A stretch of DNA of 64,000 nt, taken from assembly GCF_020524625.1 (NCBI RefSeq), contig NZ_JAIVLL010000002.1:124001-188000 (forward strand). Reading direction: 5' to 3'. Shown one piece after another: positions 46,661 through 55,700 of the stretch; the stretch's first letter is position 1; the number at the start of each line of letters is the position of its first letter. Origin of the DNA: Brevundimonas poindexterae (GTDB taxonomy: Bacteria; Pseudomonadota; Alphaproteobacteria; Caulobacterales; Caulobacteraceae). Under the pieces are notes generated by a model. That model was not told where the DNA came from and did not search any database. It saw only the letters and a program-made list of their open reading frames with translations. The position numbers and the translations under genes are program-made.

Positions 46661-47109
46661 TCCCTTTGCGGTGAGACAGCGATCGGAGGGGGACCGGGCT
46701 CGGGGGACGGCGGTAGCGGGGCGCCGCCGGGGCAAAGTTCCTGATAGAGGCTCTCATGGCCGCCCTCGCCCTGATAGATCGGCTCGGCCTTGCGCCGGTC
46801 TTCGGGTGCCTCGACGCTTTGCACGACGACGCCCGTCGCGTCATAGGCGCGGGCGGCGGTCAGCGTCAGGGTCTGGCCATGACAGTCCAGAAGGGCATCG
46901 GCCTCCATGGCGGCGACCTCCCCCTCTTCAGGCAGGGTGATGCGATAGGTCAGTTGCACTGTGTCACCCGCGCGCTGGACGGACCCGTCGTCGAGCGCAA
47001 AATCATAGGTCCCGTCTGAATAAAGGACCCGCCAGTCCCGTGCGTCCTGCGCCATGGCGGCACCCGACCCCAGGACGATGAGGGCCGCCGTGCAAATGGC
47101 CAGACGCAT
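46657..47109 (-). CDS. hypothetical exported protein (surface-adhesin E-like)
   Basis: This 150-residue protein has a cleavable signal (ending GAAMAQD), then a small beta domain (DWRVLYSDGTYDFALDDGSVQ, VQLTYRITLPE) and two cysteines (LLDCHGQ, ELCPGG), ending in a Pro tail. The pattern resembles small surface-adhesin E-type periplasmic proteins of unknown role. AAGGGAG upstream of 47109 sets the start. Confidence 0.7.
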   Translation of the reverse strand: MRLAICTAALIVLGSGAAMAQDARDWRVLYSDGTYDFALDDGSVQRAGDTVQLTYRITLPEEGEVAAMEADALLDCHGQTLTLTAARAYDATGVVVQSVEAPEDRRKAEPIYQGEGGHESLYQELCPGGAPLPPSPEPGPPPIAVSPQRD

Positions 47110-47210
47110 GATAATCTCCCTTGCGATACACCCCAGTTGAGACATCGCGTGCCTCCTTTGTCCATGCCCGGCCCCGCTCCGTCAGCTCCCGACAGCCGGA
47201 GCCCCTGCGC

Positions 47211-47489
47211 TTGAGCGGCACGGAAGAGGCCTGCCGTCTCGACGTCTGGCTGTGGCGGGCCCGGTTCGCCCCGACCCGGTCGGAGGCGGCGGCCCGGATC
47301 GAGGCAGGTCGGGTGCGCCTGACCCGGGCGGGCGCCCAGACCCGCATGTCCAAGCCGGGCTTTCGCGTGCGACAGGGCGATGTGCTGTTGCTGATGCGGG
47401 GGGCGGATCTGGTCGAGGTCCGGATCGTGGCCTTCGGCAAAAGACGAGGCCCGCCGGCAGAGGCCGCGGGCCTTTACGAGGCGGTATGA
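47211..47489 (+). CDS. S4-domain RNA-binding protein (HslR-like)
   Basis: This protein of about 92 residues is dominated by an S4 domain (RLDVWLWRARFAPTRSEAAARIEAGRVRL) with a short beta extension. HslR (Hsp15)-type proteins bind stalled 50S subunits carrying peptidyl-tRNA. The start is uncertain: TTG at 47211 has GGAG upstream; TTG at 47121 would add 30 residues that look non-coding. It is divergent from the exported protein at 46657. Confidence 0.78.
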   Translation: MSGTEEACRLDVWLWRARFAPTRSEAAARIEAGRVRLTRAGAQTRMSKPGFRVRQGDVLLLMRGADLVEVRIVAFGKRRGPPAEAAGLYEAV

Positions 47490-47594
47490 GCCGGACGGGG
47501 TGCGCGCCCCGACCCCGGCGGTGGTTGACTTGTGGCCCGCTTGGGGCCATCTGCCGCGTCCGGCCCCGCCCGATATCCGACCCCGGTTTCATCC

Positions 47595-47936
47595 ATGACC
47601 TACATCGTCACCGACGCCTGCGTCCGCTGCAAATTCATGGACTGCGTCGAGGTGTGCCCGGTCGACTGCTTCTATGAAGGCGAGAACTTCCTGGTCATCG
47701 CGCCGGACGAATGCATCGACTGCGGCGTGTGCGAGCCCGAGTGCCCGGTCGACGCCATCAAGCCGGACACCGAAGACGAGCCGGACGGCAAGTGGCTGCA
47801 GGTCAATGCCGAATACGCAAAGGTCTGGCCGAACATTACGGTGAAGGGCGCGCCGCCCGCCGACGCTGAAGAGTTCGAGCGAGAGACCGGAAAGTTCGAA
47901 AAATACTTCTCGGAAAAGCCCGGCAAGGGCTCCTGA
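47595..47936 (+). CDS. fdxA: ferredoxin FdxA (7Fe type)
   Basis: This 113-residue protein has two cysteine cluster motifs ([18 protein letters not shown] and [16 protein letters not shown]) and a C-terminal extension, as in the [3Fe-4S][4Fe-4S] ferredoxin of alphaproteobacteria. It carries electrons to cytosolic reductases. It is followed by cdnL after about 320 bases, the pairing commonly seen in this group. Confidence 0.95.
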   Translation: MTYIVTDACVRCKFMDCVEVCPVDCFYEGENFLVIAPDECIDCGVCEPECPVDAIKPDTEDEPDGKWLQVNAEYAKVWPNITVKGAPPADAEEFERETGKFEKYFSEKPGKGS

Positions 47937-48257
47937 GCGGCCTTTTGCGCACGACGCAGCCGGGGTTCGGCCCCATTGCGGTCACAATATGCCCCGCGCC
48001 CATGGTCATGCTTGGGGATATTTTGAAATTACCGCTTTTTGTGATAGATTGATCTCATTCGGTCGGATGGCCCGCGAGGGTTCTCGCACCATCCGGATTG
48101 ACGACAGAACCCCGACATAAACCGGGGCGGCCAGAGGTTTGGTGATCCATTTCCGCATCTGAGATCGAGAGCGCGCCGGCGCCTGCCCTGCCGGTCCGAT
48201 CCGTCGTCTTCGATGCCGAGGTGAATTGCGACGTCTGCGTCCGTGAAAGGAAATGAC
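47937..48257 (+). other. fdxA-cdnL intergenic region
   Basis: This 321-base stretch has no gene. It holds a promoter (48023-48050) and a leader of roughly 200 bases before cdnL. Nothing else is recognised. Confidence 0.6.
48023..48050 (+). promoter_or_regulatory. sigma-70-type promoter of cdnL
   Basis: TTGAAA (48023-48028), a 16-base spacer and TAGATT (48045-48050) lie in an unusually AT-rich patch for this genome, about 200 bases before cdnL. Confidence 0.5.
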
Positions 48258-48794
48258 ATGACGAGCAAGAGTGGTCTTGAATTCAAGGTTGGCGACGCGG
48301 TCGTCTATCCGGCTCACGGTGTCGGCAAGGTGGCCGCTGTCGAGACCCAGGAAGTCGCCGGCATGACGCTGGAAGTCTATGTCGTGACCTTCGACCACGA
48401 GAAAATGACCCTGCGCGTTCCGACCAACAAGGCCAAGACCGCCGGCCTGCGCTCGCTGGCCGCCGAGGATGTGGTGACCCGCGCCCTGACCACGCTGAAG
48501 GGCCGCGCCCGCATCAAGCGCACCATGTGGTCGCGCCGCGCCCAGGAGTATGAGGCCAAGATCAACTCGGGCGACCTGATCTCGATCGCCGAAGTGGTGC
48601 GCGACCTGCACCGCGCCGACACCCAGCCGGAACAGTCCTATTCGGAGCGCCAGCTGTACGAATCGGCCCTCGACCGCATGGCCCGCGAAGTCGCCGCCGC
48701 CAACCGCATCGACAAGGACGCCGCGGTTGAGCTGCTGGCCAAGTCGCTGAGCGCCAAGAAGGCCCCGCCGGCCCCGGCCGCCGAAGCGGCCTGA
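48258..48794 (+). CDS. cdnL: CarD family transcription regulator CdnL
   Basis: This 178-residue protein has an N-terminal CarD/RID domain that binds RNA polymerase beta (FKVGDAVVYPAHGVGKV) and a helical C-terminal domain (RRAQEYEAKINSGDLISIAEVVRDL). CdnL stabilises open complexes at rRNA and many growth promoters and is important for normal morphology in Caulobacter. AAAGGAA upstream supports the ATG at 48258. It is followed by a strong terminator. Confidence 0.95.
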   Translation: MTSKSGLEFKVGDAVVYPAHGVGKVAAVETQEVAGMTLEVYVVTFDHEKMTLRVPTNKAKTAGLRSLAAEDVVTRALTTLKGRARIKRTMWSRRAQEYEAKINSGDLISIAEVVRDLHRADTQPEQSYSERQLYESALDRMAREVAAANRIDKDAAVELLAKSLSAKKAPPAPAAEAA

Positions 48795-48820
48795 GCCCGC
48801 TGGCAGGCTGACCAGACAAG

Positions 48821-48849
48821 AGGCCCCGGAGCGATCCGGGGCCTTTTTT
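48821..48849 (+). terminator. cdnL terminator
   Basis: A perfect 9-bp stem GGCCCCGGA/TCCGGGGCC with a GCGA loop is followed by six T residues. It is the best intrinsic terminator in the window. Confidence 0.92.
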
Positions 48850-48859
48850 CGTGCGCGCC

Positions 48860-49213
48860 TCAGCCGGTCTCGAGCGATTCCAGCCAGGCGATCAGGTCGC
48901 GGATCTCGTCCGGCGACAGTTCGACGGCGGGCATGGCCGGGTGGCTGGTGACCAGCCCCTCCGCCAGCGATTCCTGCAGGAAGGCCACGGGATAACGCTT
49001 GTGCAGGGTGCGGAAGGGCGGCGCCTCGGCCATCGGGCTGGCCCCGGTGAGGCCCACCGCATGGCAGGCCGCGCAGCGCTCGCGGGCCAGGACCTCTCCC
49101 CGCAGGGCCGCAGCCGGGTCTGCGCGGGGGGCCTCCGGTTCAGTGTCGGGGGCGGTCGAGCAGCCGAACAGCAGCAGGGACGCGGCCAGGCCGGCGGTGA
49201 GGGTCATGCGCAT
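48860..49213 (-). CDS. cytochrome c lipoprotein
   Basis: This 117-residue protein has a lipobox (LLLFGCS, Cys15), a haem c motif CAACH (in RERCAACHAVG) and a likely axial Met in HPAMPAVELSPDEIRDLIAWLESL. It should sit in the periplasm on a lipid anchor and transfer electrons. Start 49213 has AAGGA upstream; an earlier ATG (49222) is possible. A FixK/FNR-like box lies 55 bases upstream, pointing to control by oxygen. Confidence 0.85.
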   Translation of the reverse strand: MRMTLTAGLAASLLLFGCSTAPDTEPEAPRADPAAALRGEVLARERCAACHAVGLTGASPMAEAPPFRTLHKRYPVAFLQESLAEGLVTSHPAMPAVELSPDEIRDLIAWLESLETG

Positions 49214-49267
49214 GTCGGACATCCTTCGAGGCGTTTGACATAGGACCACACCAGCGTCGCCCTGCCC

Positions 49268-49281
49268 TTGACGTGGATCAA
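49268..49281. promoter_or_regulatory. FNR/FixK-type box
   Basis: TTGAC-GTGG-ATCAA matches the FNR/FixK consensus TTGAY-N4-RTCAA at every defined base. It lies between the divergent cytochrome c lipoprotein and the 123-residue protein. Confidence 0.7.
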
Positions 49282-49367
49282 GGTCGGATGCGGGACGTTC
49301 GGCAAGATAACCCTCAATCGCGAATACGACCTGCCCCGCCGGGGCGGGCATCCTGCAGGAGAATGCC

Positions 49368-49739
49368 ATGACCTCGACCCTGACCCACATCCGCCTCGAA
49401 CTGGCGCGCGAGCCGGGCGCCCCGGCGGGCAATCCGCAGGACGGCTGGGACATTGTGGCAGTGCTGGATTCGGAGGGACGGCTGGACGGCGAGGGCTGTC
49501 GCGCCCAGGCCGACCGCCTGCATGTACGCCGCTTCGAGGACGATCAGACCGTCGCCACCGGCACCCTGCGTCACGGGGCCGGTGGCCGGTGGATCCTGGA
49601 TCTGGCACCCGAGGACGAGCCCGACGCCACGGGCTTCCGCTTCGGCGAGGAGCGGTTCGTGGCCGGGGAGTACGTCAGCCTGATCGATGCTGACGGCGAG
49701 ACCCACCCCTATGTGGTGGCGAAGGCCTCGCCGCTCTGA
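49368..49739 (+). CDS. conserved hypothetical protein, 123 aa
   Basis: This acidic, 123-residue soluble protein has a beta-rich pattern (GWDIVAVLDSEGRLDGEGCRAQADRLHVRRF, RWILDLAPEDEPDATGFRFGEERFVAGEYVSL). No family is recognised. AGGAG is 9 bases upstream. It shares an FNR/FixK-type box with the divergent cytochrome c gene, so it may be made at low oxygen. Confidence 0.7.
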   Translation: MTSTLTHIRLELAREPGAPAGNPQDGWDIVAVLDSEGRLDGEGCRAQADRLHVRRFEDDQTVATGTLRHGAGGRWILDLAPEDEPDATGFRFGEERFVAGEYVSLIDADGETHPYVVAKASPL

Positions 49740-50216
49740 TCAGAAGTATTCGGCGCCCGCCGGGCAGGTGCCGCTGATGCGGCGCGCCGTGATGCTGGCG
49801 GGAATATAGGGAGTGCCGCGCGCAAGCTGGGCGCCCCCGCTGAAGCGGAAGCTCTCGGAATCATACGGTCCGTTCAGGCGCACGCGGACCGTGCGGTCCT
49901 TGTGATCTCGGCAGGTGCCCTCGAAGCGCGCCTGGCCGTTGCCGACTTCCTTGACCGGATAGGTGCAGGACCAGCGGCGCGTCGACAGTCCGCCGAAGAA
50001 GCGGTTGATCTCGCTCTGCCGCACGCATTTGGTCTCGGTTTCGCCGACACCCAGCACGCGGGTGCTGTACTCCCAATAGCCCGGCAGCGGGGTGCCGGAC
50101 GCCTGAGGCGAGGTCGCGGACGACGGCACCGTCATCAGCATGCCCAGCGCCAGCGCTCCACCCGCGACGGGGAGTGCGCGGGTGAGGAAACGGGTGCGGC
50201 CTTGTCTGTTCGTCAT
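49740..50216 (-). CDS. DUF3617-like exported protein
   Basis: This 158-residue protein has an N-terminal membrane or signal segment (about residues 14-34) and a DUF3617-type pattern: PGYWEYSTRVLGVGETETKCVR, WSCTYPVKEVGNGQARFEGTC, LNGPYDSESFRF. Cysteines probably pair in the periplasm. Function is unknown. It converges on the 123-residue gene with no gap. Confidence 0.75.
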   Translation of the reverse strand: MTNRQGRTRFLTRALPVAGGALALGMLMTVPSSATSPQASGTPLPGYWEYSTRVLGVGETETKCVRQSEINRFFGGLSTRRWSCTYPVKEVGNGQARFEGTCRDHKDRTVRVRLNGPYDSESFRFSGGAQLARGTPYIPASITARRISGTCPAGAEYF

Positions 50217-50479
50217 GTCAGCCCTCTCTGAAAGCTCAGGGATCGATATATGCCCTGATTATGTGGCGGCAATTGAACCGGGGCTGAACGGTCTGTAATT
50301 GTATCGTCAGTCTTGGCCGGAAGACAGTCCGACGGGCCGGTCGGATCGGCCTCTGCCTGGCCTTGACGCGCGGCCCCCTCCTCCTCTATACGACCGCCTC
50401 TCGCGCGGGACAGGGTTTCGCGTGCACCCGTTTTTCGTGCCTGACGTCGTTGATGTCGGGTACCCATGAGGATCAGTCC

Positions 50480-50776
50480 ATGTCGCGTCGTTGCGAACTT
50501 ACCGGGATCGGCCCGATGGTCGGCAATTCGGTCAGCCACTCGAACATCAAGACCAAGCGTCGCTTCCTGCCGTCGCTGAAGACCGTCAAGGTTGCCTCGG
50601 AGGCCCTGGGCCAGACCTTCAGCCTGCGTATCTCGAACGCCGCCCTGCGCACCCTGGACTACAAGGGTGGCCTGGACGCCTTCATCGTGAAGGCCCGCGA
50701 CGAAAAGCTGTCGACCGCCGCCCAGCGCATCAAGCGTCAGGTGAAGGCCAAGCTGGCGGAACAGCAAGCGTCCTGA
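50480..50776 (+). CDS. rpmB: 50S ribosomal protein L28
   Basis: This 98-residue protein has the L28 pattern RCELTGIGPMVGNSVSHSNIKTKRRF and a basic C-terminus. ATG at 50480 gives the usual N-terminus after MSRR. It is monocistronic with a terminator. Confidence 0.97.
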   Translation: MSRRCELTGIGPMVGNSVSHSNIKTKRRFLPSLKTVKVASEALGQTFSLRISNAALRTLDYKGGLDAFIVKARDEKLSTAAQRIKRQVKAKLAEQQAS

Positions 50777-50801
50777 TCCCGACGGATCAACCCGATTTCG
50801 G

Positions 50802-50833
50802 AAAGGCCGGTGGAAACACCGGCCTTTTCTTTT
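50802..50833 (+). terminator. rpmB terminator
   Basis: A stem AAAGGCCGGTG/CACCGGCCTTT (11 bp) with a GAAA loop is followed by TCTTTTG. Confidence 0.88.
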
Positions 50834-50889
50834 GTGGTTCGCCCTCTAAGGTTCCGGCCTTCCTGTGACAGGCCTGCCGGAGACGTCCC

Positions 50890-52629
50890 TTGAGCAAAAC
50901 CTTCCGTCCGCTTCTGGTCTCGATGGCCGCCTTTGGTCTGAGCCTCGCGGCCAGTGCCCCGGCTCTGGCGCAGGAGGGGGCCGAGCAGCGGACCTCGACC
51001 GAGTTCACCATGGACACCGGCGGGCCGCGCACGCCCGAGCAGCTGGCCATGCAGTTCGACGTGGCCGATCTGGCGATCAAGGTCATGCCGGACGAAAAGG
51101 CGATCGATGCGGTCGCCACCCTGACCTTTACCGCCACCGCCCCGCTGGACCGGCTGGTGGTCGAGCTGGACACGGTGTTCGACGTCTCGGAAGTGGCCGT
51201 TGACGGGCGGGTGCTGTCGTCCCGCGACTGGGTCAATCCCGAAGGCCGCATGACCATCAGCCTGCCGCGCCGCCTGCGCGCGGGCCAGAGCGTGGACCTG
51301 CGCATCGCCTATTCCGGCAAGCCGCACGTGGCGCGCAATGCCCCCTGGGACGGAGGCTTCGTCTGGTCGACCGCACCGGGCGGAGAGCCGTGGATCGCCA
51401 CCGCCATCCAGGGCGACGGCTGTGACCTGTTCTGGCCCTGTATCGACCATCCGATGGCCGAGCCGGGCCGCGTGGACCTGCACATCACCATTCCGTCAAA
51501 CCTGTCGGCGCCGGCCAACGGGCGCTTCCTCGGCAAGGAAGACCACGGCGACGGCTGGACCACCTGGAACTGGACCGCACGCCAGCCCAACAACTATGCC
51601 ATTTCGCTGACCGTCGGCCCCTATGTCGAGCTGTCGGGCACCTATGAGAGCCGCTTCGGCAACACGGTGCCGATGCATTTCTGGCACCTGAACAGCACTG
51701 ATCCGGCCAAGGCCGCAGCGCTGTTTGCCGAGTTCCCGCAGCAGCTGGACTTCTTCGAGGCCACCGTCGGCCCCTTCCCCTTCGGCGACGAGAAGATGGG
51801 CGTGGTCGAGACCCCGCACCTGGGCATGGAGCACCAGACCATCAACGCCTATGGCAACAATTACCGCAAGGACCACAACGGCTATGACTGGCTGTTGCAG
51901 CATGAGCTGGCGCACGAATGGTTCGGCAACCAGCTGACCAACGTCAACTGGGACGACATGTGGCTGCACGAGGGGCTGGGCACCTATATGCAGCCGCTCT
52001 ATACCCGCTGGCTGAACGGCGAGCAGTACTATCAGGCCGCCCTGCTGGAACAGCGGCTGGGTCTGGCCAACCGCTTCCCGATTGTCTCGGGCCGACCGCT
52101 GACCGAAGAACAGGTCTATGAGGGCGACCAGGGCCCGGGCAATGACATCTATTACAAGGGCTCGCTGATCATGCATTCGCTGCGGATGCTGATCGGGGAC
52201 GAGGCCTTCTTCGAATCCGTGACCCGGCTGGTCTATGGCCGCCCCGATCCGCGCCCGGGCAATTTCGAGCCGCGCTATGCCTCGACGCCTGACTTCCTCG
52301 CCATCGTCAATGAGGTGACAGGTCAGGACCTGGGCTGGTTCTTCAACGGCTATCTCTATCAGGCAGCCCTGCCCGATCTGGTCACGCGCCAGCAGGGCGA
52401 CCGGCTGATCATGGAATGGGTGGTGGGCGACGGCAGCGTCTTCCCCATGCCGATCGAGGTCTCGGTCGATGGCCGCGTCCAGACCGTGCCGATGACGGGC
52501 GGCCGGGGCGAGATCCGGGGTGTCGGACCGCACAGCCATGTGCTGATCGACCCGCAGAACAAGGTGCTGCGCCGCCTCGACAACATCGATACCTTCCAGG
52601 CATGGCGGGCGGGGCAGCGGCGGCGCTAG
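50890..52629 (+). CDS. M1 family aminopeptidase
   Basis: This 579-residue exported protein (signal ending APALAQE) has the M1 zinc site HELAH (residues 338-342) with the third ligand E361 and the substrate motif LGMEHQ (312-316). It removes N-terminal residues from peptides in the periplasm. It has no C-terminal armadillo domain of the PepN kind and is short, as in bacterial exported M1 enzymes. The start is TTG at 50890. Confidence 0.9.
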   Translation: MSKTFRPLLVSMAAFGLSLAASAPALAQEGAEQRTSTEFTMDTGGPRTPEQLAMQFDVADLAIKVMPDEKAIDAVATLTFTATAPLDRLVVELDTVFDVSEVAVDGRVLSSRDWVNPEGRMTISLPRRLRAGQSVDLRIAYSGKPHVARNAPWDGGFVWSTAPGGEPWIATAIQGDGCDLFWPCIDHPMAEPGRVDLHITIPSNLSAPANGRFLGKEDHGDGWTTWNWTARQPNNYAISLTVGPYVELSGTYESRFGNTVPMHFWHLNSTDPAKAAALFAEFPQQLDFFEATVGPFPFGDEKMGVVETPHLGMEHQTINAYGNNYRKDHNGYDWLLQHELAHEWFGNQLTNVNWDDMWLHEGLGTYMQPLYTRWLNGEQYYQAALLEQRLGLANRFPIVSGRPLTEEQVYEGDQGPGNDIYYKGSLIMHSLRMLIGDEAFFESVTRLVYGRPDPRPGNFEPRYASTPDFLAIVNEVTGQDLGWFFNGYLYQAALPDLVTRQQGDRLIMEWVVGDGSVFPMPIEVSVDGRVQTVPMTGGRGEIRGVGPHSHVLIDPQNKVLRRLDNIDTFQAWRAGQRRR

Positions 52630-52638
52630 GCCGCGGCC

Positions 52639-53415
52639 TCAGGCCCGCTCGACCCGCACGGACTGGGACAGCATCTCGCACCCCCCGCTGGTGGACAGAA
52701 AGGCGATGTCGACGGCATCACGCCCGCTGGCGATCCGCACCAGTCCCTCGACCGGGGCCAGACCCGTGGGATCGACCAGCCACCAGCCGCCCGACAGATA
52801 GACCTCGAACACGGCGTGGAAGTCGGGCGGGTCGAGGTCCAGCGCATAGGCGCTTACGGCGCGCGCCGGTATGCCCGAGGCCCGGCACAGCGACAGGCCC
52901 AGATGGGTAAAGTCGCGGCACACCCCCGCGCGGTCGACAAAGGTGTCCGCCGCCGTGGTCTGGGGCGTCGAGACGCCATGGACATAGGCGATATGGCTGC
53001 GCAGCCAGTCGAGGATGGCCAGCACCCGCGCGCCGCCCCGCAGATCGGACCACCGCCCCTCCACGAACCGCTCGAAACCGTCTGACGGGCAATAGCGACT
53101 GGGCCACAGATAGGTCAGGGTCTCGCCCGGAAGGTCGGTCCAGTCATGCTGGTGCGCCGTTTCCGGCAGCGGGGACAGGGCGCCGTTGTCGACCACGGCC
53201 TCATAGGTCAGGCGGACATCGCCCTTCAGGCGGGCCCGCAGGGTACGGGCGCCATAGTCGCGGGTGGTATGGGCCACCCACTCGACCGCGGGCGTGGTCT
53301 CGAGCCGCTCCTGCAGCAGCACCTGCCCCGGCCAGCGCGCGGCCTCGATCAGATAGATGGCATCGGTCGGCGCGGGAAAGCGATAGGTCAGCTCGGCGTG
53401 GACGCGCAGCTTCAT
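52639..53415 (-). CDS. transglutaminase-like domain protein
   Basis: This 258-residue protein has an N-terminal beta domain (YRFPAPTDAIYLIE) and a transglutaminase-like core with Cys-His-Asp candidates in GVCRDFTHLGL, DFHAVFEVYL and WWLVDPTG. Bacterial members are cysteine proteases or amidases. No signal peptide is seen, so the protein is probably cytosolic. It converges on the M1 gene. Confidence 0.88.
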   Translation of the reverse strand: MKLRVHAELTYRFPAPTDAIYLIEAARWPGQVLLQERLETTPAVEWVAHTTRDYGARTLRARLKGDVRLTYEAVVDNGALSPLPETAHQHDWTDLPGETLTYLWPSRYCPSDGFERFVEGRWSDLRGGARVLAILDWLRSHIAYVHGVSTPQTTAADTFVDRAGVCRDFTHLGLSLCRASGIPARAVSAYALDLDPPDFHAVFEVYLSGGWWLVDPTGLAPVEGLVRIASGRDAVDIAFLSTSGGCEMLSQSVRVERA

Positions 53416-53493
53416 GGGATATCCGCGGGGAGGATCCGGCCCGGCCGGTTATTTCCTGCACTAGGCCATCCCGGGTCGGGCCGCCAGCCTGCC

Positions 53494-54126
53494 TCAGGGT
53501 TCCAGTTCGATGTCCCAGTAGAGGTAGTCGAGCCAGCTGTTGTGCAGATAGTCGGGCGGGAAGCGGCGGCCGGCGTCCTGCAGCTGCCAGGCGTTCGGCC
53601 GGTGCGGGGCGTGCAACATGGGCATGCCCGCCTGGGCCGGGGTGCGGCCACCTTTGCGGAGGTTACAGGGCGGGCAGGCCGCGACGATATTGTCCCAGGT
53701 CGTACGCCCGCCGTGCGAGCGCGGCACGACGTGGTCGAACGTCAGCTCTCCGCCTGTGCCGCAGTACTGGCAGGTGAAGCCGTCGCGCAGAAAGACGTTG
53801 AAGCGGGTGAAGGCGGGCGAGCGGTCCTGATCGATGTAGGTCTTGAGCGAGACCACGCTGGGCAGCTGGATCTCCATCGAGGGGCTGCGGACCACCTTGT
53901 CATAGACCGAGACGACATCGACCCGGTCCTGCCAGACGGCCTTGATCACGTCCTGCCAGGGCCAGATCGACAGGGGATAGTAGGAGAGCGGCCGGAAGTC
54001 CGCATTGAGCACCAGGGCGGGCCAGCCCGAAGGCGTACGCGGCGCCGTCATGCGACCGGGGTGAACCTCGGCCAGGGCGGCACCGGAAAGAGCGGCCCCC
54101 GACAATGAGGAAAGTGAGCGGGACAT
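53494..54126 (-). CDS. HNH endonuclease
   Basis: This 210-residue protein has an HNH domain with two zinc-binding CxxC pairs (CQYCGTGGEL and CPPCNLRK) and a catalytic core DHVVPRSHGGRTTWDN. An N-terminal part (VLNADFRPLSYYPLSIW) is typical of a widely conserved chromosomal HNH family of unknown role. GGAGGGGG directly upstream makes 54126 or 54129 the start. No restriction-system partner is adjacent. Confidence 0.9.
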   Translation of the reverse strand: MSRSLSSLSGAALSGAALAEVHPGRMTAPRTPSGWPALVLNADFRPLSYYPLSIWPWQDVIKAVWQDRVDVVSVYDKVVRSPSMEIQLPSVVSLKTYIDQDRSPAFTRFNVFLRDGFTCQYCGTGGELTFDHVVPRSHGGRTTWDNIVAACPPCNLRKGGRTPAQAGMPMLHAPHRPNAWQLQDAGRRFPPDYLHNSWLDYLYWDIELEP

Positions 54127-54270
54127 CATCCCCCTCCGTTCCGCACGGCATATGGACAAGCGACCGGACTGAAGACGACTTCCTCCCCGCTGATGGGGAA
54201 ACCTTATCGTCGATTCGAAGCCACCGCCATGACGAAGACGTGTCGGTTGCGTGAAGTCGCAGGCCGGTGC

Positions 54271-54927
54271 TCAGGGTGTGCGGACACGGGCGGGGAAGGA
54301 CGGCAGGCTCCAGCCCCAGGCGAGCGCGCCCGCGCGCAGGGCAAAGCCCAGCGGCATGGCCAGCACGGCGGCCGTGACATTGCCGAGCCCCAGCAGCTTG
54401 AACACGACATAGGCGACCGCCGCCAGAATGGCCGCTGTCACTGTGATCTCACGCCGGAGCAGGATCGAAGGCTGGCCGGCCAACAGGTCCCGGACGATAC
54501 CCCCGAAACAGGCGGTAACCGTCCCCATGACGATGCAGATCAGGGGGCTGGCCCCCAGAGCCTCGGCCTTGGCCGCGCCCATGACGCCATAGGCCGCCAG
54601 ACCGATGGCATCCAGCCACAGCAGGGCGCGGAAGCGCCACTCGGGCCGGCCGATGACCCAGACCGCCAGCGCCGCGAGCAGGCAGACGGCGATATATTTC
54701 CAGTCGACGACCCAGAAGACCGGCACGTCCAGCATCACATCACGCAGGGTGCCGCCGCCGACCCCGGTGATGGCCGCAAAGAAGCCCAGGGTGACCAGAT
54801 CATGCTTCTCGCGCGCGGCGGCCAGCGCACCTGTCGCGGCAAAAACGGCCACGCCCGCATAGTCCACCAGATAGAGGTTGGGCAGGATCGGCTGGCTGAG
54901 GGTGGCAAGGATCGGCGCCTCGATCAT
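54271..54927 (-). CDS. TRIC/UPF0126 family membrane protein
   Basis: This 218-residue protein has about seven membrane helices arranged as two similar halves, with LVDYAGVAVFAATGALAAAREKHD, VGGGTLRDVMLDVPVFW and CFGGIVRDLLAGQPSILL. These bacterial relatives of TRIC channels are predicted cation or small-solute channels. Its start overlaps the stop of the glycosylase gene (ATGA), so the two are coupled. Confidence 0.88.
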   Translation of the reverse strand: MIEAPILATLSQPILPNLYLVDYAGVAVFAATGALAAAREKHDLVTLGFFAAITGVGGGTLRDVMLDVPVFWVVDWKYIAVCLLAALAVWVIGRPEWRFRALLWLDAIGLAAYGVMGAAKAEALGASPLICIVMGTVTACFGGIVRDLLAGQPSILLRREITVTAAILAAVAYVVFKLLGLGNVTAAVLAMPLGFALRAGALAWGWSLPSFPARVRTP

Positions 54928-55574
54928 GCGGCGGCCTCCAGCGAAATCTCACCGCGTTTCACAGCCCCGTACCAGCTCCACAGCAGGTGGGCGGCGACCG
55001 AGCGGTGCGGGCGCCAGGCCTCGGCCCGGGCATAGGCCTGTTTCTGGGTCGGGCGGTCGTCCAGCCGGTCGGCCCAGCGCATGGCCTCCTGCAGGGCGAC
55101 ATCGCCGCCCGGAAAGACGTCGGTCCGGCCCTCGCAGAACATCAGGAAGGTCTCGGCGGTCCACAGGCCCACGCCCTTGATGGCAGTCAGGGCGGCGATG
55201 GCCTCGGCATCGTCCAGACGCTCAAGGTGGTCAAAGTCGATGTGACCCTCGACATGGGCGCGGGCGATCTCGTGCCCGTAGCGGGCCTTCTGGCCCGACA
55301 GGCCAAGGGTCCGCAGGTCCTCGACCGGCCGGGCAAGGACGGCCTCGGGGGTGACCTCTCCCAGGCCTTCGACCACGCGGCGCCAGATGGAGGCGGCTGC
55401 GGCCACCGACACCTGCTGTTCGACGATCATGCGAAACAGGCCCTCGAAGCCCCCGGTCCGCAGCCGCCATTCGAACGGCGGGACCGCGTCCACGATCCGG
55501 ACAAGCGCGGGATCGGCGGCCGTCAGGGCCTGCCGGGCAGTCAGGATGTGATCGGCGGTGGGGGCGGTCGGCAT
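54924..55574 (-). CDS. DNA-3-methyladenine glycosylase II family protein (AlkA-like)
   Basis: This 216-residue HhH-GPD protein has the hairpin-helix-hairpin IKGVGLWTAETFLMF and the catalytic Asp in FPGGDVALQEAMRW. It excises alkylated bases as the first step of base-excision repair. It lacks the Ada or N-terminal AlkA regions, so it is the short form. It is translationally coupled to the downstream channel gene. Confidence 0.9.
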   Translation of the reverse strand: MPTAPTADHILTARQALTAADPALVRIVDAVPPFEWRLRTGGFEGLFRMIVEQQVSVAAAASIWRRVVEGLGEVTPEAVLARPVEDLRTLGLSGQKARYGHEIARAHVEGHIDFDHLERLDDAEAIAALTAIKGVGLWTAETFLMFCEGRTDVFPGGDVALQEAMRWADRLDDRPTQKQAYARAEAWRPHRSVAAHLLWSWYGAVKRGEISLEAAA

Positions 55575-55700
55575 GGCGGGCCTTGATGACAGGGTCGGGA
55601 CCGCCCACTAGGGTCGGCCCATGCGCAGTCTGGCTGAACTTTGCCATACGATCACCCCCCAATCCGGAGCCGGGGGCCGGAAACCGCTGATCGCACGCCC

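Noticed and set aside
53494..54126. HNH nuclease as part of a restriction or defence system
   Set aside because: No methyltransferase or defence partner is adjacent and the family is a common chromosomal one.
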